Positions 38,321 through 49,656 of a DNA stretch of 64,000 bases are shown here, piece after piece. The notes under the pieces are model-generated. The model saw nothing but the letters and a program-made list of their open reading frames with translations, was not told where the DNA came from and ran no database searches. A program made the translations under genes and the position numbers. Source of the stretch: Quercus robur (lineage: Eukaryota > Streptophyta > Magnoliopsida > Fagales > Fagaceae); assembly GCF_932294415.1 (NCBI RefSeq), contig NC_065538.1:74873834-74937833 (forward strand), in the 5' to 3' direction. The stretch's first letter is position 1. Each line of letters starts with the position of its first letter.

Positions 38321-40740
38321 CCCCCTTAAGTTAGAGAGTATATATCATACAATCCTAGCTTGTTACATAATAAACCCAATCGAGTCTTACATAAACCTTT
38401 GGTGAACATATCACCGATCTGGACTCTTGTAGAAATATATGGAGTAGCAATTACACCATCTTCTACTTTCTCCTAAGTAATATGATAATCTACTTCAATA
38501 TGCTTGGTTCGCTCATGGAACACAGGATTGGAGGCAATGTAAATTGTTGCTTGATTATCACAATGCATAGTCATAGGCAACTTCATAACAAATCTTAATT
38601 CCTCAAATAAATGCTTAATCCACATAAGCTCACATGATGTGTGTGTCATGGCTCTATACTCAGCCTCTACACTAGACCTAGCAACAATAGTTTGTTTCTT
38701 ACTTCTCCAAGTAATCATATTTCTTCCCAGAAAAGTGCAATACCCAGTAATGGATTTTCTATCTGACGGTGATCTAGCCCAATCAACATCGGTGTAGGCT
38801 TCTACTTGTAGGTGATCATTAGCTTTATACAAAAGACCACGACATGGATGTGATTTAAGATACCTCATAATCCGAATAACTGCCTCCCAATGTGGAAGGT
38901 GAGGATCTTTCATAAACGGGCTCAAGACACTAACTGCAAATGATATATCTGAGCGAGTAATTGTGAGATAATTCAGTTTACCAACTAGACGACAATATCT
39001 CTCAGGATTAGATAACAGCTCCCTTTGATCTTCATACAATTTGACATTAGGATCCATAGGAATCTCCACTGATTTAGATCCTAACAAACCAGTTTCTTTC
39101 AAAATATCCAACACATACTTCCTTTGTGATAAACCGATACTTTCTTTAGATCGTGCTACCTCAATACTCAAGAAATAACAAAGTTTACCCAGATCCTTAG
39201 TTCGAAAGGAGTTTTGAAGGTATCTTATCAAACCATCAATACCCTATTTGTCATATCTAGTTATTATAATATCATTAACATATACTATCAACAAAATCTT
39301 TCCTCTATCAGAGGTATAAGAAAACACAAAGTGATAAGAGTGGCAACATCACAATCCAAATTTTAACACTACTTCATTGCATTTACCGAACCAAGCTCTG
39401 GGAGATTGTTTAAGACCATAGATGGCCTTATGCAACCTACACACTTTTCCAGACTCCCCTTGAGCAACAAACCCAGGTGGTTGCTCCATATACACCTCTT
39501 CCTTCAAATCGCCATTCAAGAATGCATTTTTAACATCTAACTAAAATAATGGATAGCCCAAATTAGTAGCCAAGGAGATCAAAATCCAGATAGAAGAAAT
39601 TTTAGCAATAGGTGAGAATGTCTTGGCATAGTCAACACCGTATATCTGGGTATACCCTTTGGCAACAAAGCGAGCCTTCAAACGCTTAATAGAACCATCA
39701 AGCAAATACTTCATAGTATACACCCAACGACAACCAATAGTAGTTTTCCCTGGAGGACGAGTAACTAAAGACCAAGTAGCATTTTTAGACAGGCCAGACA
39801 TTTCTACCTCTATAGCAGACTTCTAACTAGAGATGGACATAGCCTCCTGGACAAACTTAGGAACAATAGTAGAATTCAAGGATGTGGCAAAGGCATGAAG
39901 AGATGAAGACAAGTGACCATAAGAGACAAACTGAAAGATAGGGTGAGAGGTACAAGAACGCTTACCTTTGTGCAAAGCAATTGGAAGAGAGGTAGGATCA
40001 AGAGTTGATTCACTAGGCGGGGTAGAAGTCTCTGTTAGAGGTTTCTACTAACGACAATATATCTGAGTGGTTTTTGAGGAGATTCAATAGGAGACACAGG
40101 TGGTAGGATAGTAAGACAAGGAGGAGACTTTTCACTAGCAACCGAAGGAGAGAAATAGGACTGAGATTAATCAAATGTGACATCAGCACTAATGAAACGA
40201 CGCCGAAGAGTAGGTGAGTAGCATTGGTATCCCTTTTGAGTACGAGAATTCCCAAGAAAAACACATTTAATGGATCTAGGATCGAGTTTGTCACTCCTTG
40301 GACCTAAGATATGAACATAGCACACATAACCAAAGATCTTAGGAGGTAGATGAAACAATGGTGCATCAGGAGAGAGCACAGTATAAGGGATCTGACCACC
40401 TAAAACAGTGGAAGGCATATGATTAATTAGGTGACAGGCAGTGAGAATAACATCACTCCAATAGGATTTGGGAACATGCATATGAAACTTAAGGCACGAG
40501 TGACCTTTAACAAATGACGCATTTTGCGTCCAGCAATACCATTTTGTTATGGAGTATGGGGGCATGAAGATTGGTGAATTATATCATGATCATCAAAAAA
40601 TTGAGACCAAGATGTATGAAAATATTCACGAGCATTATCAGACTGAAAAATACGAAGTAAAGCATTACATTGAGTCTTTATTTCCATATAAAATGATTTG
40701 AAAATTGAGTACAATTCAGACCGTTCTTTCATAAGATAAG

Positions 40741-41045
40741 GGATAATTACACATAAACCACCTGTGGTTTGGGCGAAAATCACTTTGCCTACCCGTGGTT
40801 TGAAAAGTATCACTTAACCCACCTGAGGTGTGTTTCCGTCACTCTCCGTAACCCACCTCGGTCTCTGCCGTTACAAAAACACCTTTTAACCCCAAAACAG
40901 AACATAACGCTAATCAAAACCCCCAAAACTCAAACACTTTTCGAGAGAGAGACCCAAGGTGCGATCAGCTTGTTCTTCGTGGTTTGGAGCGTGTGGAGAG
41001 GGAGAAAACACTTGTTTTGCATCATCGAACTTAGGCAAGGTATGT
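40741..41045 (+). repeat. Left terminal inverted repeat of the MULE, with promoter and 5' UTR exon
   Basis: Begins GGATAATTACACATAAACC and matches the reverse complement of the right end through the donor-like AGGCAAGGTATGTGTGA. It holds the putative promoter and first non-coding exon of the zf-GRF gene, with a GTATGT donor at 41040. Confidence 0.9.
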
Positions 41046-41166
41046 GTGACTGCTGTTCATCTGCATTTGGGTCTGTTCTTGATTTAGGGTTTCAAATTTT
41101 GTTCAAGTGTGAACTTACTGTGTGAAAGTCTAAATTTGTACTTCCTAGGAATCGTGTTATGTTGAG

Positions 41167-41694
41167 ATGTCTTCATCAAATGGTAATTTCTCGGGTTCAT
41201 GTGGACATATGTGCAATGAGCAGATTTGTGTTTTGAGAACAAGTTTGAGTTTGTACAATTTTGGGAGGAGGTTCTTGGGTTGTAGCCGTTATAAGGTTGG
41301 TCCTAAGTGTCCTTTCTTTGTTTGGATTGATAACCCAACCTGTCCTCGTGGGAATGAAACTGCACCTTTAGCTTTAGAGAAGATGTCTAGGCTTCAGACT
41401 ACTCTCTAACTTGCAAATGAGAGGGAAAGGACAGCTCTGGAAACGGCAGAAGAAGCTAGGCAAATGGCAGAAAAGGCTCTTGAAGAGGAAGCCAAAGCCA
41501 AGGAGAGGGAGAGAAAGGCTCGAGCTGTCTGTGCAAAAGCTAAGGAAAAAGCCATTCTTGCTGAAGAGAAGCAAAGAATGTGGAAGTCTGCATGCATGCT
41601 GTCATGGATCTTTTTTGTTATTGTTATGTTGTTGTGTTTTGGCTCAATTGAGTTCTCTGGAGTGAAGAGACCTAGATTGTTGCCCCTGAAGTAG
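41167..41694 (+). pseudogene. GRF-type zinc finger, coiled-coil, transmembrane protein carried by the MULE
   Basis: A 175-codon frame beginning at an ATG that directly follows an AG (possible acceptor of the leader intron that starts in the left TIR). Residues 1-55 form a GRF-type zinc finger: CGHMC near 12-16, GRRF at 33-36, C39, C48 and PFFVW. Residues 82-140 are a highly charged Glu/Lys/Ala coiled coil, then a hydrophobic segment WIFFVIVMLLCFGS near 147-162 predicts a C-terminal membrane anchor. A single in-frame stop (TAA, 41407-41409) separates finger and coil; it could have arisen from CAA. GRF fingers bind nucleic acid in nucleases and topoisomerases. Its role in this transposon is unknown; an accessory gene or a captured host gene are both possible. 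Confidence 0.8.
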
Positions 41695-41870
41695 TTAATT
41701 GGTTAGTAGAGATAGTTATAGCAATAGTGTTAATGAAATTGCATTGTAATAGCACTAGCCTACTGATGTAATGTTTTGATGTGTCAATGAATGAAGAATT
41801 GGTCAATTATTGAGTATTTTGTGCATATCATAACAACCATTCAATGGAAGAAGTAATGGTCAATTATCAA

Positions 41871-42203
41871 TTTGGCTGTGCATACCATAACAACCATTCC
41901 ACAATAAAAACTTCCATACACTATATTAGAAAAATATACTTGGAGACAATTTGTAGTAGCAATAAATAAACTTCCATATAATTTGGCTGTGCATACCATA
42001 ACAACCATTCCACAATAAAAACTTCCATACACTCTATTAGAAAAATATACTTGGACACAATTTGTAGTAGCAATAAATAAACTTCCATATAATTTGGTTG
42101 TGCATACCATAACAACCATTCCACAATAAAAACTTTCATACACTCTATTAGAAAAATATACTTGGACACAATTTGTAGTAGTAATAAATAAACTTCCATA
42201 TAA
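41871..42203. repeat. Three 111-bp tandem copies in the middle of the MULE
   Basis: Copies start at 41871, 41982 and 42093 with TTTGGCTGTGCATACCATAA or close to it, and differ at a few sites. They lie between the 3' ends of the two convergent MULE genes. Confidence 0.9.
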
Positions 42204-42285
42204 TCTAGTTTGGACAAATATTGTTCTATACAAACTGTAATATCACAACTTCCATATAACAACCTGGAGTGTATTGTACCTTAAT

Positions 42286-42405
42286 TACAAAAAAGCACAT
42301 TCCAAGGCCAGCAGTGATTGTTTTTTACACTAATTAATAATTACAAAAAAGCACATTCCAAGACCAGCAGTGATTGTTTTTTACACTAATTGATAATTAC
42401 AAAAG
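42286..42405. repeat. Short tandem duplication (about 62 bp, twice) next to the transposase 3' end
   Basis: The phrase AAAAAAGCACATTCCAAGGC followed by CAGCAGTGATTGTTTTTTAC occurs twice with single-base differences. It adds to the tandem repeat content of the gene-free centre of the MULE. Confidence 0.85.
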
Positions 42406-42524
42406 GCCAACAATGGTCTTCACAAAAAAAAAAAAAAACAAAAAACAAAAAGGCCCACATGTTCCCACTAGGTTTACTCCCAATGCTGGCATGCGTACCC
42501 ACTAGCTTCATTCATTTATTGCCT

Positions 42525-45500
42525 TTACTCTTTCCTTTTTCCACCCACTGGATTCATTTTTGGTGGCCTTTGTGCAGCAAGCTGTCCTCTAGTCCTCACA
42601 CTACTAGTGCTCTCATTTGCATGTGAAGGCTACAAAATAAAAAATAGATCCACTTGTTAAAAAATATCCCAAGCTACACAACCATCCAGGACTAAGTTAC
42701 CTGTGAAGAACTTGGTAAGGTATCCCAAGTCTCCCTAGGTGTGTGAAACTCTGATTGTGAGGAGGAGAACCATCCTACTCTCTTATGAGATGGCCTAGGT
42801 TGATTTCCTTACTGTGAGGATGAAGGTTGAGTGGCAGACATCATGTTGTAGGTCTGGGTAGGCTGCTGGGATGGTGGCTGAGGTGCAGGCTAAGGTGCAG
42901 GCTGAGGTGCAGGCACCCTTTCCCTTGCCTGCAACAAAATCCAGTTTCAATACAGTGTTTATTGTAAGTTTAAAAACAAGTTTTTTTTTTTTTTTTTTGC
43001 CATTTAAATCCTAATTACTTACAGCTTTTTCTCTTTGAAGTCTCTGTCTCCTCTGCCATGGTGTCTCCCCAGTGATGTCAGCCTTGCACACTCTTGAGTT
43101 ATGCCCTTCCTTTTTGCATTTCCCACATCTTACAGGTCTGTTCTGTCTACTTGCTTTGTAAGGGTTCCTAGGCTCATCAGAAGTCCTCTTTCTTTGCTTG
43201 GGTGGTCTGCCTAATGGTTTGTATATGTGAGGTGCCAAGGGAGCAGGCTGTCCAGTCTCAGCCCATTCTGACTGGCCAGGCATGGGAGGAAGTACCCCCT
43301 TGTATATCTCTATGTAAGTTTCTTTGAAGTAGCATGGGTGGGTATAGTCTTCTGGTGTCTCAATGTTTGTATAAATGGCTGTTATGGCATGTTTGCAGGG
43401 AATGCCATTTAAATCCCAAGACCTACAGCTACATGTCTTCTTCACCAAATCAACTACATGCCTCTCATATTGACTGCCTACCTCATAAAGGAAACTACCA
43501 GCTAGGGTAGCACTAAATGCCTTACTTTCAACCTTCAATTTCTCTAACCTATCTTGTATGCTTGGACACAACTTTCCAGCATACTTCTGTATCCCTTCCC
43601 TTTTTGTGTAAAGCCTAGTCATAAGTCTAACCCTAATCCACTCCAACATTGCCAAGATAGGCTTGTCCTTAGACTTCAATATCATTGCATTAAAAGACTC
43701 AATCAAATTATTTACCAAACAATCTGTTAAGGCCCTAGGAGTGAAGTGTGACCTTGTCCACTGTGCAGGTGCAATGTTTGCAAGATACTCATATGCCTTT
43801 TCATCCAAATCCCTTATGTATTGCATGCATCTCTCAAACTCCCTTACTGTTGTGGCAGCAGCACACCTCCACAATGCATCCTTCAGCTCCAATCCCTTGT
43901 GATCAACTTTGAAATTGTTGTAGATGTGTTTCACACAGTATCTATGCTCCACGGTAGGGAATAATGTGTCTATTGCAGGTATAAGCCCCTGTAAATAAGT
44001 AAACAAACAAACAAAACAAGTTAGTTCAGCAAACAAAGTCAACTATTCAAGTGTAACTGAACAAAACAAAACTTGCATACCTTTTGCTTATCAGAAATGA
44101 AGACCAACTGAAGCTCCTCTGGCCTCCCTATATCATCAGCAAAAATTTCCAAAAACCATATCCAAGACTCCCTGGTTTTTTGTTCCACAACAGTCATGGC
44201 TACTGGAAAAATGTTGTCATTTGCATCCTTGGCAGTGGCAGATAAGATTTGCCCACCAAATCTGTGCTTTATGTGACAACCATCTAAACCTATAAATGGC
44301 CTGCATCCACCTAAAAATCCTACCTTCTGAGCATTGAACCTAACATACATCTTCTTAAATTTTGGTTGGGAAGTCTCCTTAGCCATTTCTGTCTGCAGTA
44401 TAACCCTACTCCCCTTGTCTACAGTGGTTATCATTTGTGCATAGTCCCTAAGGACACCATATTGCAGTTGCTCATCTCCATTTATCAAATCCTTTGCCTT
44501 TCTCTTTGACCTATACACTTGGTTTACACTTAGGTCAACAGATAAATTTTGCATCACATGGTTGTGTACACCATTCACCTCCCAATTTGGATTTTTGCTA
44601 AAATCCTCAATGAACCTCTTAGCAACATAAGCTGATGTTGCTTGGCTGTTTTTGAAAGACTTGGGACAAGTACAGTCATCAGTCAAGGTCTTAATTTGAA
44701 ATGTTAGCTCTCCACTTATTTGAGATGCATAACATCTCCACCCACACCCATTCTTGCAATGAACTGATATCTTGGTCTTCTCATTAAGCTTGAATTTGAT
44801 GTCAATAGGTTTTTTAATTGCATACTCCCTCAAAGCAGCTCTGAACACCTTTGCATTAAGGAACTTCATCTCCTTCTTCAGTACAACATTTCTCATGTCA
44901 CTCTTAGCATTAAACTCTACTTGCTCAGGTACCTACTCATCATCAGACCTATCCATGCTTACCAGGTCATCCTCAAGGGCTGGCTCAGCCCATTCAAGGT
45001 CTGTGTGGGGTGCATTGCTTGATTCTGGGGCTGTGTGGGGTGCATTGCTTGATTTTGGATTTGTATTGGGAGCAGAACCTTGTGGAGCTGAGTTTTGAGC
45101 AGCAAATACATCATCACCAAAGCCATCCCCCTCTAGGCCTTCATTTAGCCAATCATCATCATCATCTCCTTCAACATTCTGTTCTTCATCTCTTGCATTA
45201 ATGTCAACATCCTCAACATCTTCTTCATCATCACTCTCATCATTATTCTCATCATCATTCTCATCATCTTCATCATCATCACTATCCAATTCTATTTCAA
45301 CCCTTGCTGCATCACCACTTACATCACCACCTGCATGACCACCTACACCATCTGCCACTCTCCCTCCATCACCACCTACACCACCATCTGCCACTCCCCT
45401 TGCATCAGGATACTCAACTGCCAATGGCTCCACATCTATGTCAGTATAGATTATGATTTTTTCAACATACCATGCCTTATGAAGGTTAGTCATGTTTACG

Positions 45501-45748
45501 ACATCTGTATCTGTTTCTATGTCTCTTAAATCATGTTGTAGATCACCATCAGGAATTAAATACTTATATCTACTGTGTTCCTTAGGAGCACCAACTAGAT
45601 GGCATAAATCCCGAATTTCAAAGTAACTCAACTTGTCAGGGTCAATCTCTGTCAGTAAACGTACAGACCCACCCACATATTGTATGGTTGGCTCCTCCAC
45701 AAAACATCCCTCAACATGAATTTCAAGGTCAAATGTGAAGTCAACCAT
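42525..45748 (-). pseudogene. MULE transposase (DDE, SWIM and CCHC zinc fingers), four coding exons with three in-frame stops
   Basis: Minus-strand exons 45748-44081, 43988-43023, 42928-42701 and 42629-42525 join in phase 0 and span 989 codons. The start ATG follows directly on an acceptor (ttaattgcag), suggesting a leader intron from the TIR. The order is an N-terminal domain, an acidic Asp/Glu stretch, a MuDR-type DNA-binding region, and the MULE catalytic domain with Asp in FIGLDGCHIKH (about residue 489), Asp in FISDKQK (about 553) and Glu in NLIESFN (about 653). A SWIM finger CSCRSWDLNGIPCKH (about 742-756) and a CCHC knuckle CGKCKKEGHNSRVC (about 844-857) follow, then a Pro/Gln/Ser tail. 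In-frame stops lie at 44933-44935 (TAG), 42890-42892 (TAG) and 42809-42811 (TAA). The catalytic residues persist, so decay is recent. Confidence 0.9.
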
Positions 45749-46149
45749 CTGCAATTAAAATAAGTATTTTGTTTACACACTGACATGCAGAAAGTGACAA
45801 GAAGCCAAAAGAGACAACAAGTCAACAAATTGACAACAACACACGGACAAAGGACCACATAAAGCACATGCAAAACCAAATTCCCAACAAATTCATAGGG
45901 ACCACACTACCCACAATTCACAAACAAGTGCAATCATTGACAAATAAACTTGATTCTTTCAGGTATATGCATTATAGAAACAACCATAGCAAAATGCATA
46001 TCCTAAGCGATTCTACACATAAATAGCAAAATGCACATTTAACATACAAAAAAAAATTTATTGTGCAGATGAACAGAAAAACCTAACTATGTGGGTGGGT
46101 CACCATAAAAAAATGACATCAAGAACCCAAATGTAGATGAAAAACAATC

Positions 46150-46458
46150 ACACATACCTTGCCTAGGTTCGATGATACAAAACAAGTGTTTTCTCCCTCT
46201 CCACACGCTCCAAACCACGAAGAACAAGCCTGATTGCACCTTGGGTCTCTCTCTCAAAAAGTGTTTGAGTTTTGGGGGTTTTGATTCGCGTTATGTTCTA
46301 TTTTGGGGTTAAAAGGTGTTTTTGTAACGGCAGAGACCGAGGTGGGTTACGGAGAGTGACGGAAACACACCTCAGGTGGGTTAAGTGATACTTTTCAAAC
46401 CACGGGTAGGCAAAGTGATTTTCGCCCAAACCACAAGTGGGTTATGTGTAATTATTCC
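46150..46458 (-). repeat. Right terminal inverted repeat of the MULE, with promoter and 5' UTR exon
   Basis: On the minus strand it begins GGAATAATTACACATAACCC and runs collinear with the left end. The donor GTATGTGTGAT starts at 46157. It probably holds the transposase promoter and leader exon. Confidence 0.9.
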
Positions 46459-48834
46459 TAAGATAAAGATATGTGACTCTAGAATAATCATCAACAAAAA
46501 TGACAAAATATCTAAATCCCAACAATGAGGGAGTGTTTATTGGACCCCAAATATCAGAATGAACTAAATGAAAAGGACTTAACACGACTCTCACGCCTAG
46601 AGGCAAAAGGCACCCTATGGTGTTTACCCAACTGACATGCTTCACATTGTAAAGACTCAATTTGACGACATGACAAAACTAATGACTTCAAATTCTTGAG
46701 AGATGGATGACCAAGGCGACAATGGTGTCGAAGAGGCGAGATAGACAAATGAGAAGCCACTAAATGGGAAGAACCACATCGATCCAAGTAATAAAGTCCA
46801 CCGGCTTCATGCCCTCCACCAATAATCTTCCCCGTCTTGAGATCTTGAAAGATACAATGAGTGGATAAAAAAATGGTAGCACAATTCAAAATTTTAGTAA
46901 GCTTACTAATTGACAAAAGGTTAAAAGGAAAATCAGGAATATATAAGACAGAAGAAAGAGAAAGATTAGGACTAAGATTGGCAATGCCCAAACCAGAAAA
47001 TGTAGTGGCTGAGCCATTTGCCAATGTAACATTGGGAAGACTACTAGATTGCTTAAGGTCAGAGAGTAAACTTGAGGTACCTGTCATATGATTAGTAGCA
47101 CTTGAGTCAATGACCCAAGGGTCCTGAGTGGCAAGACAAGCAGTAGAAGTACCTTGTTGAGCCAAAGTTGCAGTAGAATCAGACCCAACAAAGTTGGAAT
47201 GCAGAGACAAGAGGCGATTGTACTCTTCCTCAGGAATAAAGACTACTTTAGATGTTGGTGGAAGTGACTATGAAGGCGGTTCTTAAATTTGAAAACTAGC
47301 TTGGTGAGCTGAAGGTTTACTATACAACTCCCAACAAAAGTCTACTATATGATTCTCACCATGACAATAAGTGCACTTACGAAGACCACGTCCTCTACCA
47401 TGACCCCCTTGTTCACTACAACGACCTCCTTGTTCATGACCTTCACGACCTTGGCCCCTACAACCTCGACCTCCACGGCCACCTCTATTGCTCCCCATAT
47501 AAGTGGTAAAGGCAGATTTATCACCAGAAGGTAATGCATTAGTATTGGAGGAAGAGAAATGGGCAGTACTCGAATCAGATAATGTGGCTTGTCAAAGTCT
47601 ACCAAAAACTTCACTCAATGAAGGGAGATCTGGAGTAGCTAAAATTTGTGATTTTACTGGATTCAAACTTTTAGGCAATCCAGAGAGGAAGCGAGCAACA
47701 TGCATAGAATCTCATTGTTTCTTCATAACTTTAACATCAGAGGAGATGGACTGATAAATATTAAGTTTTTCACATACACCCTTAAACTTGTTATAATAGT
47801 CCTCCAAAGGCAAATCACTTAAAATCAAGGAGAAATAATTTTGATGAAGATCATAAATCTGCTTCAAATTGTTAACACCAGAGTAAAGTTCCTTGGCTTG
47901 TTCCTAAACAAGTTTAGTAGTTGGTAAGTAAACCAAACTACAACTGATCTTAGACTCCATGCTATTCCACAAACAATTCCTAATTTGTGCATCTTCGACT
48001 CTCTAATCAGCAAATTTAGGGTTAATTTGTATAGGAGGTTCCTTAATCACGTAATCAAACTTCTTTCTACCAAGAAGAAAGACTTCAACTACCAATGCCC
48101 ATTGAGCATAATTACTTCCATCTAGACGAATGGAGGTAATTGATAACATATTAAGAGATAAGAAATAATTAGGGGGCTAAGCAATGTCTTTGGACTCCAT
48201 AATAGCAATCTGAAGAACAAATTAACACTAAAGAAATATGTTGGATTGAATTAAAACAAACTCCAACCAACAACCAATGTACTTCAACCAATCAGCAACT
48301 CCAACAGCAACTCATCTATCAATGAATCAACACCAAACTATTCCAAAAAACAAGGCAGCAACAAATCCATACCAACACCCAAAAAAAAAAAAAAAAAAAA
48401 AAATCCCAATCCACCAATAAACATCAATCAACAAAGTCTAGTCCAGCAAATTAACCTAAAGCTGCTTGAATAGATAAGCAAGGAACATAATAAAGAAAAG
48501 AAGAAAGTTAGACCATGGTTGAAACCCTCAGTTGAAAAACTTCGGCAACGGCGCTAGGGTGCGGGAGCGGCAGCACGAGGACCAGTGAGTGGGCTAGGAT
48601 GGGTCGTCGGAGGAGGGCGAGTAAAACCCTGCCTCTCTTGTGGTCAGGTGACGTCAATCTAGTGTCACGAGACCTGAGAGAGGGTCACTAGCGCTGGACA
48701 ACTCCTTCAGCCACTAAATCAAGATCATCGGAGGTCTCTATTAGGGTCGTTGGAGCTAAAAAGGTGCTGTTATGGTTGCCGGTGACAATAGTATCGGAGG
48801 GTGGTGGTCAGAGGATTAACGGCAGCTGTGGCTT

Positions 48835-48850
48835 GGTGGCTCTAATACCA
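48835..48850 (-). other. Primer-binding site of the copia fossil
   Basis: TGGTATTAGAGCCACC on the minus strand, complementary to initiator tRNA-Met, starting a few bases inside the 5' LTR as in Ty1/copia elements. Confidence 0.8.
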
Positions 48851-48853
48851 TAT

Positions 48854-48961
48854 TGTCTACGATGAAGGTGTTTAGGGTTTGATAAGTCAACCCTAACTCA
48901 TAAAATATTATTTATATATCAAGTGCATGATATTACTGTTTTGTCCATATTACTCATAACA
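48854..48961 (-). repeat. 5' LTR of the copia fossil
   Basis: About 108 bp, unusually short. The minus strand begins TGTTATGAGT and ends GTAGACA, directly before ATATGGTATTAGAGCC. It matches the 3' copy at 38213-38320. Confidence 0.8.
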
Positions 48962-49452
48962 GTTATATATATATATATATATATATCTCAAATAACTTAT
49001 ACTTCAAATCACTTAATTTTAAATCCTTAAATCTAAATGCAACCAATGTAATTTGGATTTGTCACTTTAATCTTTACAAAATTTCAATTGTTATTATTAA
49101 ACAATTAGAACTTGGATTCAATTGAATCTAGTCGGCTTCCATCCAAATCCTACATTGTCTGACTTATGTGAGAGTGTGTGTGTGCATAATGGGAGTCCTT
49201 ACAATAAGAGGCAAGTTCACCTCCCCCACACTTCCCTTAAAAAAAATTATGGGATAAAGTTTCTCTTAAAACTAGTGGCATATGTCCTTCCAACTTGACC
49301 AAAGTAAACCCCACAATCCCACACCACTTATGGCTAAATCCGGTTTTATTAAAAAAGAATAAAACTTTAAACCATGGGTAATGTGTGGTTTAGTAGTTTA
49401 CATATGTAAACATTTTAAAGTGGTTTAACAGATTCAACTCCCAAGATACTAA

Positions 49453-49656
49453 GCGTGTGTTTGGATTGCAATTAAAAGCTGAAATTATTTCACTATTCAG
49501 CTTATTTTTGTTACTTTTCATGGATTTCATTGCACTTTTTGGTACTATTCATAAGTTCCATTGTATTTATTCAACTATCTTTTACTTTTATCTACAGTAC
49601 TTTCAGTAATAATTTTTCAGTTTCAGCAAAATAAGCGGTATTCAAATACACCCTAA
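49453..49656 (+). mobile_element. MITE, GTGTTTGGAT-type family, copy 2
   Basis: Begins GTGTGTTTGGATTGCAATTA and ends TATTCAAATACACCCTAA, an imperfect inverted repeat of the start. Internal CTACAGTACTTTCAG and TTTCAGTTTCAGCAAAATAA match the copy at 57961-58230. No coding capacity. Confidence 0.65.

Larger units (their letters stand above)
40741..46458. mobile_element. Mutator-like DNA transposon (MULE) with long TIRs, two convergent genes, inserted in the copia fossil
   Basis: A 5718-bp element flanked by TAAGATAAG (40732-40740) and TAAGATAAA (46459-46467), a 9-bp target duplication with one mismatch, as expected for Mutator-type transposition. Its ends are inverted repeats of about 300 bp differing at roughly ten sites by eye. 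Inside are a minus-strand DDE/SWIM transposase gene and a plus-strand zf-GRF gene that converge on a repeat-rich middle. It interrupts the integrase region of the older copia element. Both genes carry a few in-frame stop codons, so this copy is probably not autonomous. High TIR identity points to insertion much later than the copia element. Confidence 0.93.
38213..48961 (-). mobile_element. Ty1/copia LTR retrotransposon fossil, split by a younger DNA transposon
   Basis: On the minus strand: 5' LTR 48961-48854; primer-binding site 48850-48835; GC-rich leader; gag with a zinc knuckle (CTYCHGENHIVDFC, about 47340-47395); protease-like block near 47105; gag-pre-integrase zinc finger (HHCRLGHPS...CEACQLGKHH, about 46590-46740); and integrase, interrupted at 46458-40741. 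Integrase continues from 40740, followed by reverse transcriptase and RNase H (about 39800-38473), a purine tract at 38330-38321 and the 3' LTR at about 38320-38213. The order gag-PR-IN-RT-RH defines copia. The two LTRs agree at only about 80-85% by eye, so it is old. The coding region is decayed with numerous breaks. Without the insertion it is about 5.0 kb. Confidence 0.92.

Noticed and set aside
41871-42262. Repetitive minus-strand frames that look like a tandem-repeat protein
   Set aside because: The unit is 111 bp (a multiple of three), so any frame repeats as protein by default; there is no start context, and it lies between the convergent MULE genes.
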